Shown in pieces: positions 34,396 through 45,436 of a stretch of DNA of 64,000 nt. The notes under the pieces are model-generated. The model was given only the letters and a program-made list of their open reading frames with translations, did no database searches and had not been told where the DNA came from. The number at the start of each line of letters is the position of its first letter. The first letter of the stretch is position 1. Location of the stretch: assembly GCA_963576785.1 (NCBI GenBank), contig OY756144.1, forward strand, positions 1,860,001 through 1,924,000, given 5' to 3'. Both the position numbers and the translations under genes were made by a program. The stretch is from Chlorophyllum brunneum. Taxonomy: Eukaryota; Basidiomycota; Agaricomycetes; Agaricales; Agaricaceae.

Positions 34396-37236
34396 GCCTA
34401 TGAATGTAGAAGGGAGGAGGGATTGCATGAATTGTCTCAGCCTGTTGCTCCTTCGTACACGTATATGGTATGAACTCTAGTGACGTCACCTCGCTCCAAC
34501 TGATAGACCTCTAAGTGTCGTCGGAGTCGAGGATTATTCAAATATCCACACTCCAGGTTGTATCCTCGTCGGATTATGGTGGGCGATAATCGCTAAATTC
34601 GAGGTTGGTATTGTGCCATCTCCCCTTCTGACCAGAGCTCTGATTCTCAATTCCTGCTTCGGACATCGTATCCACGTCAATCGTGCTGCGTATCGAATAT
34701 CGCGCAGCGGTCCGGGTTTAGGTAGGGAACCATCATCATATCGCCGTACTGTCCGGAGAATCTAGAGTTCTGCAGCGCAAATACTGGCCTTGTCCATCAG
34801 GAAATCAGACAATGTCAATCAACACCTCTCTCGGTACCCAGCTTAGTGTATAATTCTCAATTGGACAAACCTCTGTCCGGCAGGAATCCCAGCATTTTGC
34901 TCTCCGAGGTGATACTTTTAGTGCCATGAGCGCTGTCGATACTAGCTGGTGTATGTTTGCTGACCTTCAAAATTCTCTGGACGTTGGAGTAGTACTGTTT
35001 ATGGTTTCTTTAAATGGGGCTGCGTGTGCAAGAGTTTCCACATCGTCCTGTCTGGGGGTACCCACTTTGTTATTATTCACGCTATTTCAGCAGCCACCAA
35101 CCTGGAAGCGTTCCTCCGCCTTCCTCGCACAAGTGAGCCTCAGCATCTGTTTTGTTTTCCCTCGCAAAATGGCGATGCGAATAGGGGGTTATAATTATCT
35201 CTCCCGGGCTTTGACTACGAGCGCCGGGATTGAACCCAGTGTTCGCACGTCATCATGCATAAGAGTCGTGTGTCGCGTAGCGGTCGACTCGCCCGACAAT
35301 GTATGATTTGTAGGATAATTGAAGTTTGACGATGGGATAATGCAACCTTTTCGTAGTAATCAATATTAATGGGAAAGGGGTCTCATCAAAGATCTTGATC
35401 CAGGGACGTTGAGGATTGGCGGTCGTAAGTCCATTCGTCGATGTCCAATCATGGAAGCGGAAACTCATCCATTTATAGATGCTCCCGGCGTGGGTCAACG
35501 CGACGCTCGGTGGATCTCACTGCCATCAGAAATCATGTATTCTACTCATGGCCCAGAAATAAGCAAGGGAAAAAAATTTGCGGTTCGATCAACTTCACAA
35601 TCCCAGGTCTGCGCCATGAAACTTCCAACCGCTCTGATCTGGATGGCCGACGGGTCCTGGGGCCAAAGGTTCATCCAGGGAAGCTTTCCGCTTTTGGTCT
35701 CCAGTCATTCAGTGTCATGAGCCTCCTTGGCCACTGGTGACCAGCATCAACAAACCGGATGATCATCAATGTCAAGACATGAGAGCCATTGATAGTATTT
35801 GTCAGTGACAGAGAATATCTGCCATCTTCTTCGATGAATTGACTCCTGATGGATTCTGGGGGGTGGTGCACCGTCGCTGAGACCATACGGGCTCGAAGCA
35901 CTAGGAAGCGGTGTTGAAATTTAAAGTCTTTGATGAAACAACCTATTAAGGTAGTCGGTGCTCGCCTTTGACTAAGGGTGCGGCTTCTTGGGTAATAATA
36001 ACGAGAGAATTTGTTCTACGTTCGTGATAATTCCAGACGCAGGGTCAACGGCAGTACAGCCTCATAGCCTCGCAGGACTCATGAAACCCAAAACTTTGAG
36101 GTGTTGATGGTGTTGCTATGTGGCGACGAGATTACTGGTGTTCAGGTGCTCAAGCTTGGACTCCTTGAGCGCCGGGAGGAGCCCAACTTGGGGGGGGTGG
36201 GGGGGGGAGTACCGGTGAGTTCTGACCTTTGGGTAGGGGTTATGTAGAACAGCGCCCAATTGGATGATGGAAGGTTAATCGGGCCGAATATACTATATTT
36301 TCGTCCCTTTGTTCCCCCGTTTCCCAACAAAGATCGTGAACAGGTGGGGTAATCTGACAGCCATATGCTAGCAGGGATTATAATAATCGTGCTTGACATC
36401 GCTTGATTCAGGTGCGTGCACCGTAAGCACACTTTTTAATCCAGGTCATAGTTTGGCGCTCTGATTGCGGCCGGCGTTGACTGCGGGATAAATTGTCCCA
36501 AGTCCCTGTGAGCGCAATGGTTGGGCGTGGTCACTTCCCGCACGGACTGCGCAGTGTGATTTCCGACTTCGTCAAAATGACCATCAGCGGCACTACAGAA
36601 GCCTCTGCTGCCGCTTTTGACTCAACATTTCCTGGGTTTGATCGACACAATATTTCTCTAAGATCCTTTGTTGTCGAGCCCTGACACACGTCGGGGCACG
36701 AAGTCAAATCGGGGTCTCAGGATAGATCCAACCAGAAAGCAAACTAGTTTGATTCAGGGGAACCTCTCGGGGCACCTTCGGGATTTGGCTTTCAAGATTC
36801 TTGGAGGTTGCACATCTCATCTCATCTTCAACTACTCGCGGTGAAGCTTTGAAGTGTGTCCATTGACATCTTCCAACAACTTCATTAATCTATGCGCGTT
36901 ATTCTAAGAACTGTTTCAGCTATGGGATACAATTCTCCATCATTTTTCACCTTACCACCTCTCTACGACGTTGTCGTAGCAGTCCCAGTTTGAGTGGTCG
37001 CCTGACAGAAGTATACGAAGTCTGGAGTTCTGTCTTGGAACGCCGTGAGGCAGAGACGTATACATCCCAGTGGTTGTAGCTGAGAATTCGAAAAAACCAC
37101 TTGCACTGTTTGGGACCCACAGTAGCATGAGATAGGGGTCAACTACGGTCATGTGACCGTTCCTGATGTTCACGTTCAATAACCAACTTGAGCCACCATC
37201 GCGTCGTCGCAGCGATCCATACTCTAGGCCTTCGCT
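34396..37236. other. Gene-free 2.8 kb region
   Basis: It lies between the divergent Vip1 and Nud1-like genes. Open frames here (for example 34,926-35,306 + and 35,671-35,901 -) lack known motifs. It contains a tRNA-like element (35,217-35,295) and two adjacent G runs at 36,190-36,197 and 36,199-36,207. Confidence 0.5.
35217..35295 (-). repeat. Degenerate tRNA-like sequence (A-box and B-box-like), possible SINE head
   Basis: On the minus strand GGTTCAATCCC (plus 35,226-35,236) matches the Pol III B-box. About 50 nt upstream GGGCGAGTCGACC is A-box-like, and a CTCTTAT run could be an anticodon loop. The T-stem does not close (G facing G), the acceptor ends do not pair, and anticodon-stem pairs fail, so this is not a functional tRNA. 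GAGTCG and CGACTC form a 6-bp hairpin in the 5' half. Confidence 0.3.
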
Positions 37237-40200
37237 ATGTCGATTCCAGGATGGCAAACAGAAGAGCTTCAGGACGAGTGGGTCGATCTTGAACCCACAG
37301 ACGGCGAAGATGAGGAAAACGCTCTGTCCTTTGGCACTCATTCGCTTTCACTCACGACACCTCTTGCAACTCATATACACACAAGCAACGATATTGAAGC
37401 CCAGACTACGTCAGCTAATACTTCTAATCATGCTGCTGGAACGTTCCTAATACGAGAAGATGTACCCGATGCTCCATTTATACCCAAGACACCTGGTCGG
37501 AAGAAGGGCTTAGTGAAGGATATCTTTACACCGCTCCCGCTGGAACGAATGTTTGAACCGCCGTCCCCGCCCGAGCCTCGACTGTTATATTCCACTCATA
37601 CAGGGCCACTACAGACGTCTGGCCATCCTCCATCACCATCCCATCCTCCCGAACGCGACGAAGTCATCGATACGGACAACACCAAAGTGGTCTCTTCCGA
37701 TGGATGCAAACCAGGCGTTACCTGCAAGTTTACGTTCACTGTGCCCAAAGGCCTCACCGCCACTTCTCATGCTGCTTTCCCTCAAGCGCAAAGTACCCCT
37801 AACCCTCCAATCACTTTTCAACCCAAACCTCCCTCGACAGATCCCCGTCTCCGCCTCTTCCAATTTCAGTATGATACGTACACGCGGGAGCATCTATCTG
37901 CGATGGTCGACTCCATAGCCATCAATACTCCTTCCGTAACGGGCACAACACACTCTCCTGCAACTTTTACCCATCATCTATCGCGTGTGTCGGAGTTGAC
38001 AGGTCCGGCCTCCTGTGCGGATGTCTCTCACTTGCGGAGTGCGAAGCGCGTTAAACTTAGTCCACTTACCGATTATTATGGAGAGGGCGCTGGTTCTCAA
38101 GCGGTGATATCTCGACCTAAACTTACTGGCAAAGACTATGTTGGAGAGTCGAAACAACTGATGCAGCAAATCAAGTCAGCACGGGATTTCTCAACTATCT
38201 CAACAACTGTCAGCGCCCCTAACAATTCTTCCCCCATTTCTCATGCGGACGCCCAAGAAGTACCAAAGTCTCGCGCTCCATCAACAACTGGTAACGTTTG
38301 TTTCTTTGTCCTTTTTGGGACCATATTCATGTTCATTTTGGTGAACCAGATTCCTCTCGGCAGCCTGTACATCTCAAGATACCCAGCAATGTAGACTCCA
38401 ATCTGTCGACATCATCTAGGAGCATCGGATCTAAGCAAAGCCAATATTCCTCATCGTCTTATCGGAAACAAGCAGAAGCCTTGATGGCCCAGATCAAACA
38501 GGACATGAAAGGCCAGAAACGTATCTTTTCCGGAGAAACAGAGACATCTCATGTGGATGCTCACAGTGGCAGCTGGATCGCACCGCCATCTCCTCAGTCC
38601 ACTTCTAATGAGATAATTCAGAGTCATCTTTCTCTGGGCTTCAACAAGGGGGCTCAGAAGTTATCGTCCTCCGTGTCTCGAAGATCATCCTCGTCTAGGT
38701 CATCCCACCGGTGCATTAGCTCTCAGATACCAAACAATAGGCGAGGCGCCTCACGTCCAGGCCAGCATGACTTGGCGGACGAGTTGTCCGGGGTATCACT
38801 CTCAGAGCGACCCCCATCACATTACCGTGCCAATGTCATTGTCCAAGAGGAACCCCCGCCATTGTCCACGCTTGCTCCTCCATCATATCCATCTGCTTCT
38901 CGTGCTACCGAAGACATGAACCGTTTCGTTTCATCAAGTACTGCTGGTGGAACAACGGTCACTTCTGGGAGCGTTCCATCATTCGTGAAGCATCCTGGTT
39001 TAACGCAAATCAGAACCATTGCTCCCCAAGATATTCCATCACTGCCAGACCGATTTGGTGACATGGTTTTTGACCGAGTCAATTCACGTTGGGTTAAGAA
39101 TATGACAGGGGATATATCAAATGTTCCAGAAGAACTAAGCGAGGATCCTTTTATCGACATAGACAGCCTTCGCGATGATTCTAGGGCTGGAAGAGACAGG
39201 GATGGCACTGATGGATCAGAGGATGGAACGGTCCGACAGGGCCTTCACTCCGTCATCAATGAAATGAGTCGTATCGAGGAGCGATCCGAAGTGGATGACG
39301 AGGAGGTGGATTTGATGAGCTTCTCGACAGATGCTTCTTCCCATGTTGTGAGCGTCATGACAGGAATAAATCCCAACGCGATAGAAGATGACGCCGGGAC
39401 CACAGACTCGGAGGACAACATTGAGCTTGTCCAGCCAGAAATCCGGCCTTTGGAATTCGATTCGGAGGACGAGGATTTTCATTCCATTGATGTCCCCAAC
39501 CTTGTAGTAGTTCAGGAGACGGATCTGGCTTCACCCTCTAACCTTGTCCCTCCGCTGATCCTGTCTTCCCTTGCTACCCCTCACCGTTCTAGTGGTACAT
39601 CTCAGGCAGCTCCTGTGGTACGATCGGTCTTAAAAAGTCATGCTCTAACGCCTGCATCGGCACTCAAGCACCCAAATCGTTCCAAATACCAGACTCCTCT
39701 CCGGGAAAGAATTCACCGGCGATCGGTCAGCTTTTCCGATGGAAAACTCGACGGGCCAATCCAGGGGTTGCACGATTCTAGTGATTTGACGGCCACTCCG
39801 TTCTCGTTGGAGGAGACTGATGTAGGAGTTAATATTGCTAGTGGAATTGTTCCCTCTGCTCGTTCAAAGCGAATAGAGGGGATGATGAATGCACTAGAGG
39901 ACTCAGGTATGTCGTACTATACCTTGTCACCACTGGTGTCATTTAAACTTTCATAGACCTGTGCGAGGGTGACTCGTCGCCGTCGAAAGGAGGTTCGATA
40001 AGGGGAGAGGGGCTTCAGCCGCCGAGTGCTCAACAGTCGAACGAATATCCCGATACCTCGCGCCGGGTCTTTTCTCGTTCTCAAAGCCACCGCCCTGTGG
40101 TTTCCAAACAAGACTTGAGCAGGGTTAATGGGACTTTCCTTACCGAATGCTCCTTTGGTGTTGCTCATGATCGGCTTGTCGCTGTTATTACGGATGTTCA

Positions 40201-42672
40201 ACCCTTCGAGCCCTACTGGGAAAAACTTACCTCTGTTGACTTATCAAGGAAGAACCTGGAGAGTGTTGCGAGACTGAAAGAATTTCTGCCTCGCCTGGAT
40301 GCATTAAGCCTGTAGGTCCTTGGCCTCTTTATTAACAGGCAGCGAGGCTGATGTGTAACAGTAATTCGAATCAACTTGCTTGGCTTAGCGGGGTGCCTGG
40401 ATCAGTGAGGACATTATCTGTCGCGTCAAACAGGTAAACGTCGGTATTTTTTCTCTTTCAGGAAACTGTTCGTTTAATGTCATGGTTTTCACATTGCAAC
40501 GTTTTTCCCTCGGACTGCCCTGAACGTGCAGCTTGACAGGGCTCACTTCCTTCAGTCACTTATTCAATATCGAGAACCTTGACATTAGTCGGAACGACCT
40601 TGACTCTTTACGACGTGGGTCATCGATCTTACTGTTCTGTCTCATGACCTGACCCTATGTTTGGCTAACAGAGTTAGAGTGCCTACGGCATCTACGAGAA
40701 TTGAAAGCGGACCATAACAAGATCACAAGCCTGGACGGGCTGCAGAACATGGACGGGCTAGTCAAATTGAGTCTGCAAGGCAACTTGATGCAATCTGTCG
40801 AACTGGGGAAATTCAAGTGGTTCGTAGGACAGACTCCTCAGCCTGATACGCTAACCAGTGGACTTACTCGGGGCTTCTCTGGTATAGGAAACGCTTGGAG
40901 ATGATTAACGTTAGCCAGAATTGCTTGGAGTGTGTAACTGGGGTCGAGACACTGCAATCGCTCGTGGCACTGAATTTAGGTGAGGATGTGATTACAATCG
41001 ATACAGCTCAGCTATCTATTGGAGGGGGATGATATCCATCAAGGTCTAAGGGCCACATGATGCCTGATGACGATCCGGCTACCAGGATTGGCGCGCGACC
41101 CTTTATTACGCGCACCGCTATCCCTCAGCATCACTTTGTGGGCTGGGCAAAGAGTTCGGCTGAGGGGTATTCAGCGACTAACAACTGTTCCGTTTTAGAC
41201 AATAATTGTTTGAGAACTCTGGAGGTTGATGGAAGCATGCCTCGATTGAGGATTCTGAGATTGAGTGGAAACCGACTTCGTCAGGTGGATGTTGGGGCAT
41301 TTGCGAACCTTCGCACGCTATACGCGGATAACAATTCCCTCACGCATCTGGTGAAGCTGAACCGACTGGCGAAGCTCGAGAACCTTTCCCTGCGGAATCA
41401 GAGTGGCCGAGGCCTGTGAGTAGATTTTTGTACGTGATGGAGAAAATGATTTTCGCTGATGTGGCTCATGGTATGATGCCGTTTTGCGTGGCCTGATTCA
41501 CGATTTTTTGTTTCGTGCGCCGCTGAATTACAGCAGTGTTTTGACCCGCGATGTTCGCGATGTGAAACGATTGTACCTCTCTGGTGAGCTCATCGTTCCA
41601 TTCATGATCAAAGTTCTTGTTCCTGACCATCCGCACCCCATACCTAATCCCCACAGGAAATCCACTCCAACCTACATTCATCTCGGAAGCATGTTACAAC
41701 ATGATCTACTTGGAAGTAGCCGCGTGTCGATTAACCGCGCTGCCCGAGGATATGGGGAAGTTAACGCCAAATCTGCGAGTGTTGAATCTCAATTACAACT
41801 TCTTGGAAGATGCTCGGCCGCTGGAGGGACTCACGAGGCTGGAGAAACTCACAATTATTGGATCTCGGTTGAAGAAGACCAAGCCACTGATCCGTCTTGT
41901 ACAGCGGATGCATGACATTGAGATGCTCGACTTTCGGTACGTTTTCTTTTTCTTTTTGTTTTTTTTGTCCCCTCTGCCGTCTTGTTGCAGAAATGGGATG
42001 GGGAACAGATGGCTGTCCCCGTTTGGGGCTCTTGTGTTGTTGTTCGTCCGACTTCTAGGTGTATTGTCCTCCATTACTGCTGCTGTCTTTTGTGGATCTG
42101 TTCCTTTCTATTATGTCGTTCTTGAACTATTGCACCCACCCTCTTCATAATGGCTCGGCAGACCACTATTTTTAATGGTACTGGGACATGTGGCCGGGTC
42201 TACGATGGGTGGGGTTTAGTGGGGAGTTTGGTTCATTTTCCGATGCAACCATTCGCCTGACGACTTTCGTCGGTTGTGTGCTCGAAACTTACTCAATTTA
42301 CTGATGGGTGATGTACTCATTTATAGGATGAACCCATGTACACTAGGTTGGTACCTGCCCCTTCTTGTCAAGGATGTTCCTGGGGCATTGCAGCCTTCAG
42401 AGAGCAAAAATAGAATCAGCAGCGGGGAACAGCCAAGAGGCCATGCTCAGGAGAAAACGAGCAGCAGCTGGCAAGAACTGGATGCCAAGTTCCGACGGGA
42501 CCTGCCGGATGAGCTGTATATCGGGCGACTGGCATACCGAGGATTGATCATGCGTGCATGTGGTCGAATGCGGATGTTGGATGGTGTGGGAGTGTCGGAG
42601 AAGGAGCGCACAAAGGCGCAGAAATTGCTGATGGGGATTTTGAGTAAGAACAAGAAGAAACGGGAGGGGTGA
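37237..42672 (+). CDS. CDC11: Nud1/Cdc11-like leucine-rich-repeat scaffold of the spindle pole (SIN/MEN)
   Basis: Large scaffold, roughly 1,400-1,500 residues, that anchors the septation/mitotic-exit kinase cascade at spindle pole bodies in yeasts. The N-terminus MSIPGWQTEELQDEWVDLEP is followed by a long disordered Ser/Pro region with TPGRKKGLVKDIFTPLPLER. The conserved block IPSLPDRFGDMVFDRVNSRW is at about 39,040. LKHPNRSKYQTPLRERIHRR and SVSFSDGKL precede the repeats. The leucine-rich repeats start near 40,220 (LTSVDLSRKNLESVARLKEF) and continue over many short exons: LENLDISRNDL-type repeats, LRELKADHNKITSLDGLQNM, LRILRLSGNRLRQVDVGAFA, NLRVLNLNYNFLEDARPLEG. After a 390-nt intron the C-terminus reads MNPCTLGWYLPLLVKDVPGA, LPDELYIGRLAYRGLIMRAC and ILSKNKKKREG. 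The order of disordered N-terminus, DxVFD block and C-terminal repeats is diagnostic. Confidence 0.9.
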
Positions 42673-43293
42673 GATCATGATGGGGGTGTGGGTGTATGAG
42701 ATAAGAGGTGGAGATTAGAGAGGGCAGGGTACGATAGATGGGTGCTGAGTGTCAGATTGGCGGTATGAACGTTGGACATGTTACATCAAGGATTTGCGTG
42801 CCAACGGTTGGAGAACCCACAGCCTTGTGCCGGGTAGAGTGACACAGCCATTGGGCGGGAGAGGCGGGAGAGACGGGTCGGGAGAAACAGAGACCGGGGG
42901 TGATCCATGGGTGGCGGGAGGCGAGGCGAGCCAGAGTGCCTGGACGCCAATATAGCCATATAGGGAAGCACGGCGGGCATCGCCGACGGGGGCGAGTTGG
43001 TTCGGCGGCTGTGTGTGATGGGCTGGTTCTGAGATTGTGTGGGAGGGAGATCTGGGATCTGGCGAGAATCGGGCGTGAGTTGATTAATTGAGAGTTTGTA
43101 CATGTTGACAAAAATATGGGTTGGGCTCGCTGCCGGTGGGGAGATGGAGGAGAGGTGCAGCCAATCTGGAAATCTGGTCGGGGCGTGATGCCTTCCCACC
43201 CAGCTATCTGCCTGATCTTGCCCCAAGTTTAAATACTGCCCTCCCTCTCTCCTCACCCACTGCCCCGCCCTCTCTTGTCCACCCACCACACCC
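42673..43293. promoter_or_regulatory. G-rich promoter region of the TALE homeobox gene
   Basis: No gene is recognised in this 621-bp region. A purine-rich tract holds five GGG runs with short loops at 42,853-42,882, a canonical G-quadruplex pattern on the plus strand, 412 bp before the start codon. A TC-rich tract (43,235-43,290) immediately precedes the ATG, as in many fungal promoters. Confidence 0.5.
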
Positions 43294-45436
43294 ATGCCTG
43301 CGGAGCTTCTCGCCCACACTCCCGAGCTCAACAGCTACAACGTCGCCCAGCTCCAGTACGCCCTGTAAGTCCCTCCCGTATCCCGCTGTCATCTGTCATC
43401 CGAGCCCTGCCTGCCACCCTTCCCATAAAGATCCTACGCCAAATCCAACTCCGACGCCTGCTCTTTTCGCGGCTTTACTTTCTCTCGGCACTTTGCCTAT
43501 TTCTCCACAATTTACTGACCACCTCGTCCCTTCACAGCGAGACCAAGGGCGATTCGCACTCTGTTTCCTTCCTCCACGAGCTCTCACCCTCGGCCTCGCC
43601 TGTCATAATGTATGCGCTCTTTCTCGCTCCTGCACTCCGTGTATGCTCACTTCCGTCACTCTCTAGAACCGATTCCGAGTTGGAACCCAGACGCATGTCC
43701 AGCTCGGCCACCTCGACCACAGACACTGACAGCAGCGGCCTTTCCAGGGGAGAGAAACGCGCAATCACCCCCGCCGACTCTCCTCAACCGCACAAGTCGC
43801 GTGGCGATCAAAACAGCTGGGAGAACGACTCGTGCCATTCCGCCACGGGTGTCCAGGACAAACCCCAATCTGATGCTGGCATCGACCAATCAAAAGTCCA
43901 ACTCCCGTCCATCTTTACAAGCTTTGAGGACAGTCACCTTCGTCGTGCTTCGCTTCCTACCTTGCACTCCGACTCCCGACGACACCAGCCGTACCCTTCT
44001 CCAAACCTTCGAGGCAGTAATTATACCCAGTCTAATCTCTCCAACTACACCTTCCCTCCCGCTCCCCCCAATGACGACTCGGAGAAGCACCGCCCGAGGT
44101 TATCTACCGATCTCGATAATTTCTCCATTCAACACAATTCGGATTTCTCCCCTTATCCCCAGTCGGGTCTCTCCAACGGAACCACACCCTCTACCTCGTT
44201 TTCTTCCTCCACTTTTACTTCCCCCTTGACCTCCCCAGGCTACCACCGCCCAGGGCTCTCCCCTTATAATGAGAACGATAATTGGAACGTATCTACAACG
44301 ATCAACCGGCCCAATTCCACTCCCGGCCAACTGTCGCCTCCGGCCGTTAAGTATGATGATAGTATGCGACACGCTTCCTTTAGCGCCCCCTTGTCCCAGG
44401 CACAGATGTTCGCAGGCTCGGCTCGTATCTCGGGTCAGCATGATCGTAGGTCGCTGTCAGGGATAAAGGGTGACTGGTCTTTCCCCAACAACGATTTTGT
44501 CCTCCCCTCTGGCAACCCCTCTTACTCTACCTCCATGCCCCCAGCCCCGCCCTCCATTGCTGTTGCTCCCTCCCCCTCGCGCTCTCCCCAGGCTGTCCCC
44601 AGCTCCACTCTCGTGGACCGCCCCCAGCAGCGCAAGCGAGGCAAACTCCCCAAGGAAACCACTGATTTCCTCAAGGCCTGGCTTCACCGTCACTCCGATC
44701 ATCCGTATCCGAGTGAAGAGGAAAAAAAGCAGTTGTGCCATGCAACCGGCCTCAGCATGAGCCAGGTGTCCAACTGGATGATAAACGTGGGTTCACCGTT
44801 TCATAGTGCCAGCGCTCAGTGACTAATGCCCTTGCTTGAAAATTTTAGGCTCGCCGCCGTATCTTGGCACCTGCCCATCGAGCTGCATCGGGGCCAACGA
44901 CCACTGCTCCTTTCCCACCTGTGGGTCGTAGCTCGTCATTGTCTGGTTTGCTTGACCCCGCCGGCCGGAGATCATCCATGCCAAACGCCGACAGTTTGCA
45001 GCTCTACCACCCCATGACTCTTCAGTCGATGCCCAACACCCCCGCTGCACATCACCACCACGGCTCCCCAGATTATATGGCATCACGGCATATGATGGGG
45101 CCAACGCGATCTCCGCATCATCTGGGCCCTTTAGGCGGTGGTGTTGAATACGGAAATCGCTCCATGGGGCTATACGTACCCAGCCAAGGTGGTCCTCATT
45201 CCGCGGGACCAACCGGTCCTTCCTCTCACTACCTCTCCTCCTCGGACGTGCCCTTGTCTGCTCCTCCCTCCGTCTCGAACAACCCGTTCTCCTCGAACTC
45301 GCAACAAAATCTTTATCCGTCTTTGAACCCTTCCCCCCGTCTCCCACACTCGAACCAAGGCCCAGGCCAGTATTTTGATGGACAACCAGGAGCTCCTGGC
45401 TCAGCTCCTGGGTCTGGTTACGCGACTCCGCAATGA
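43294..45436 (+). CDS. TALE-class homeodomain transcription factor
   Basis: Nuclear DNA-binding regulator. MPAELLAHTPELNSYNVAQL is followed, after an intron, by ETKGDSHSVSFLHELSPSAS, and after another by TDSELEPRRMSSSATSTTDT. A long Ser/Pro/Asn-rich stretch follows. The homeodomain begins QQRKRGKLPKETTDFLKAWL, then HRHSDHPYPSEEEKKQLCHA (with the three-residue loop extension), then TGLSMSQVSNWMIN, and is completed after an intron (44,787-44,848) by ARRRILAPAHRA. Recognition helix WMIN replaces the more common WFIN. The C-terminus is Ser/Pro/His-rich with HHHH and ends GYATPQ. The layout resembles fungal Tos8/Cup9-like and mushroom hom-type regulators, not mating-type HD1/HD2 proteins: no HD partner gene or MIP flank is present. 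Confidence 0.9.

Noticed and set aside
35217..35295. Functional tRNA gene on the minus strand
   Set aside because: The B-box is good but the acceptor, T and anticodon stems do not pair, so I kept it only as a tRNA-like relic.
43294..45436. Mating-type HD locus
   Set aside because: The protein is a TALE factor but there is no second divergent homeodomain gene, no MIP gene and no other MAT-A neighbours.
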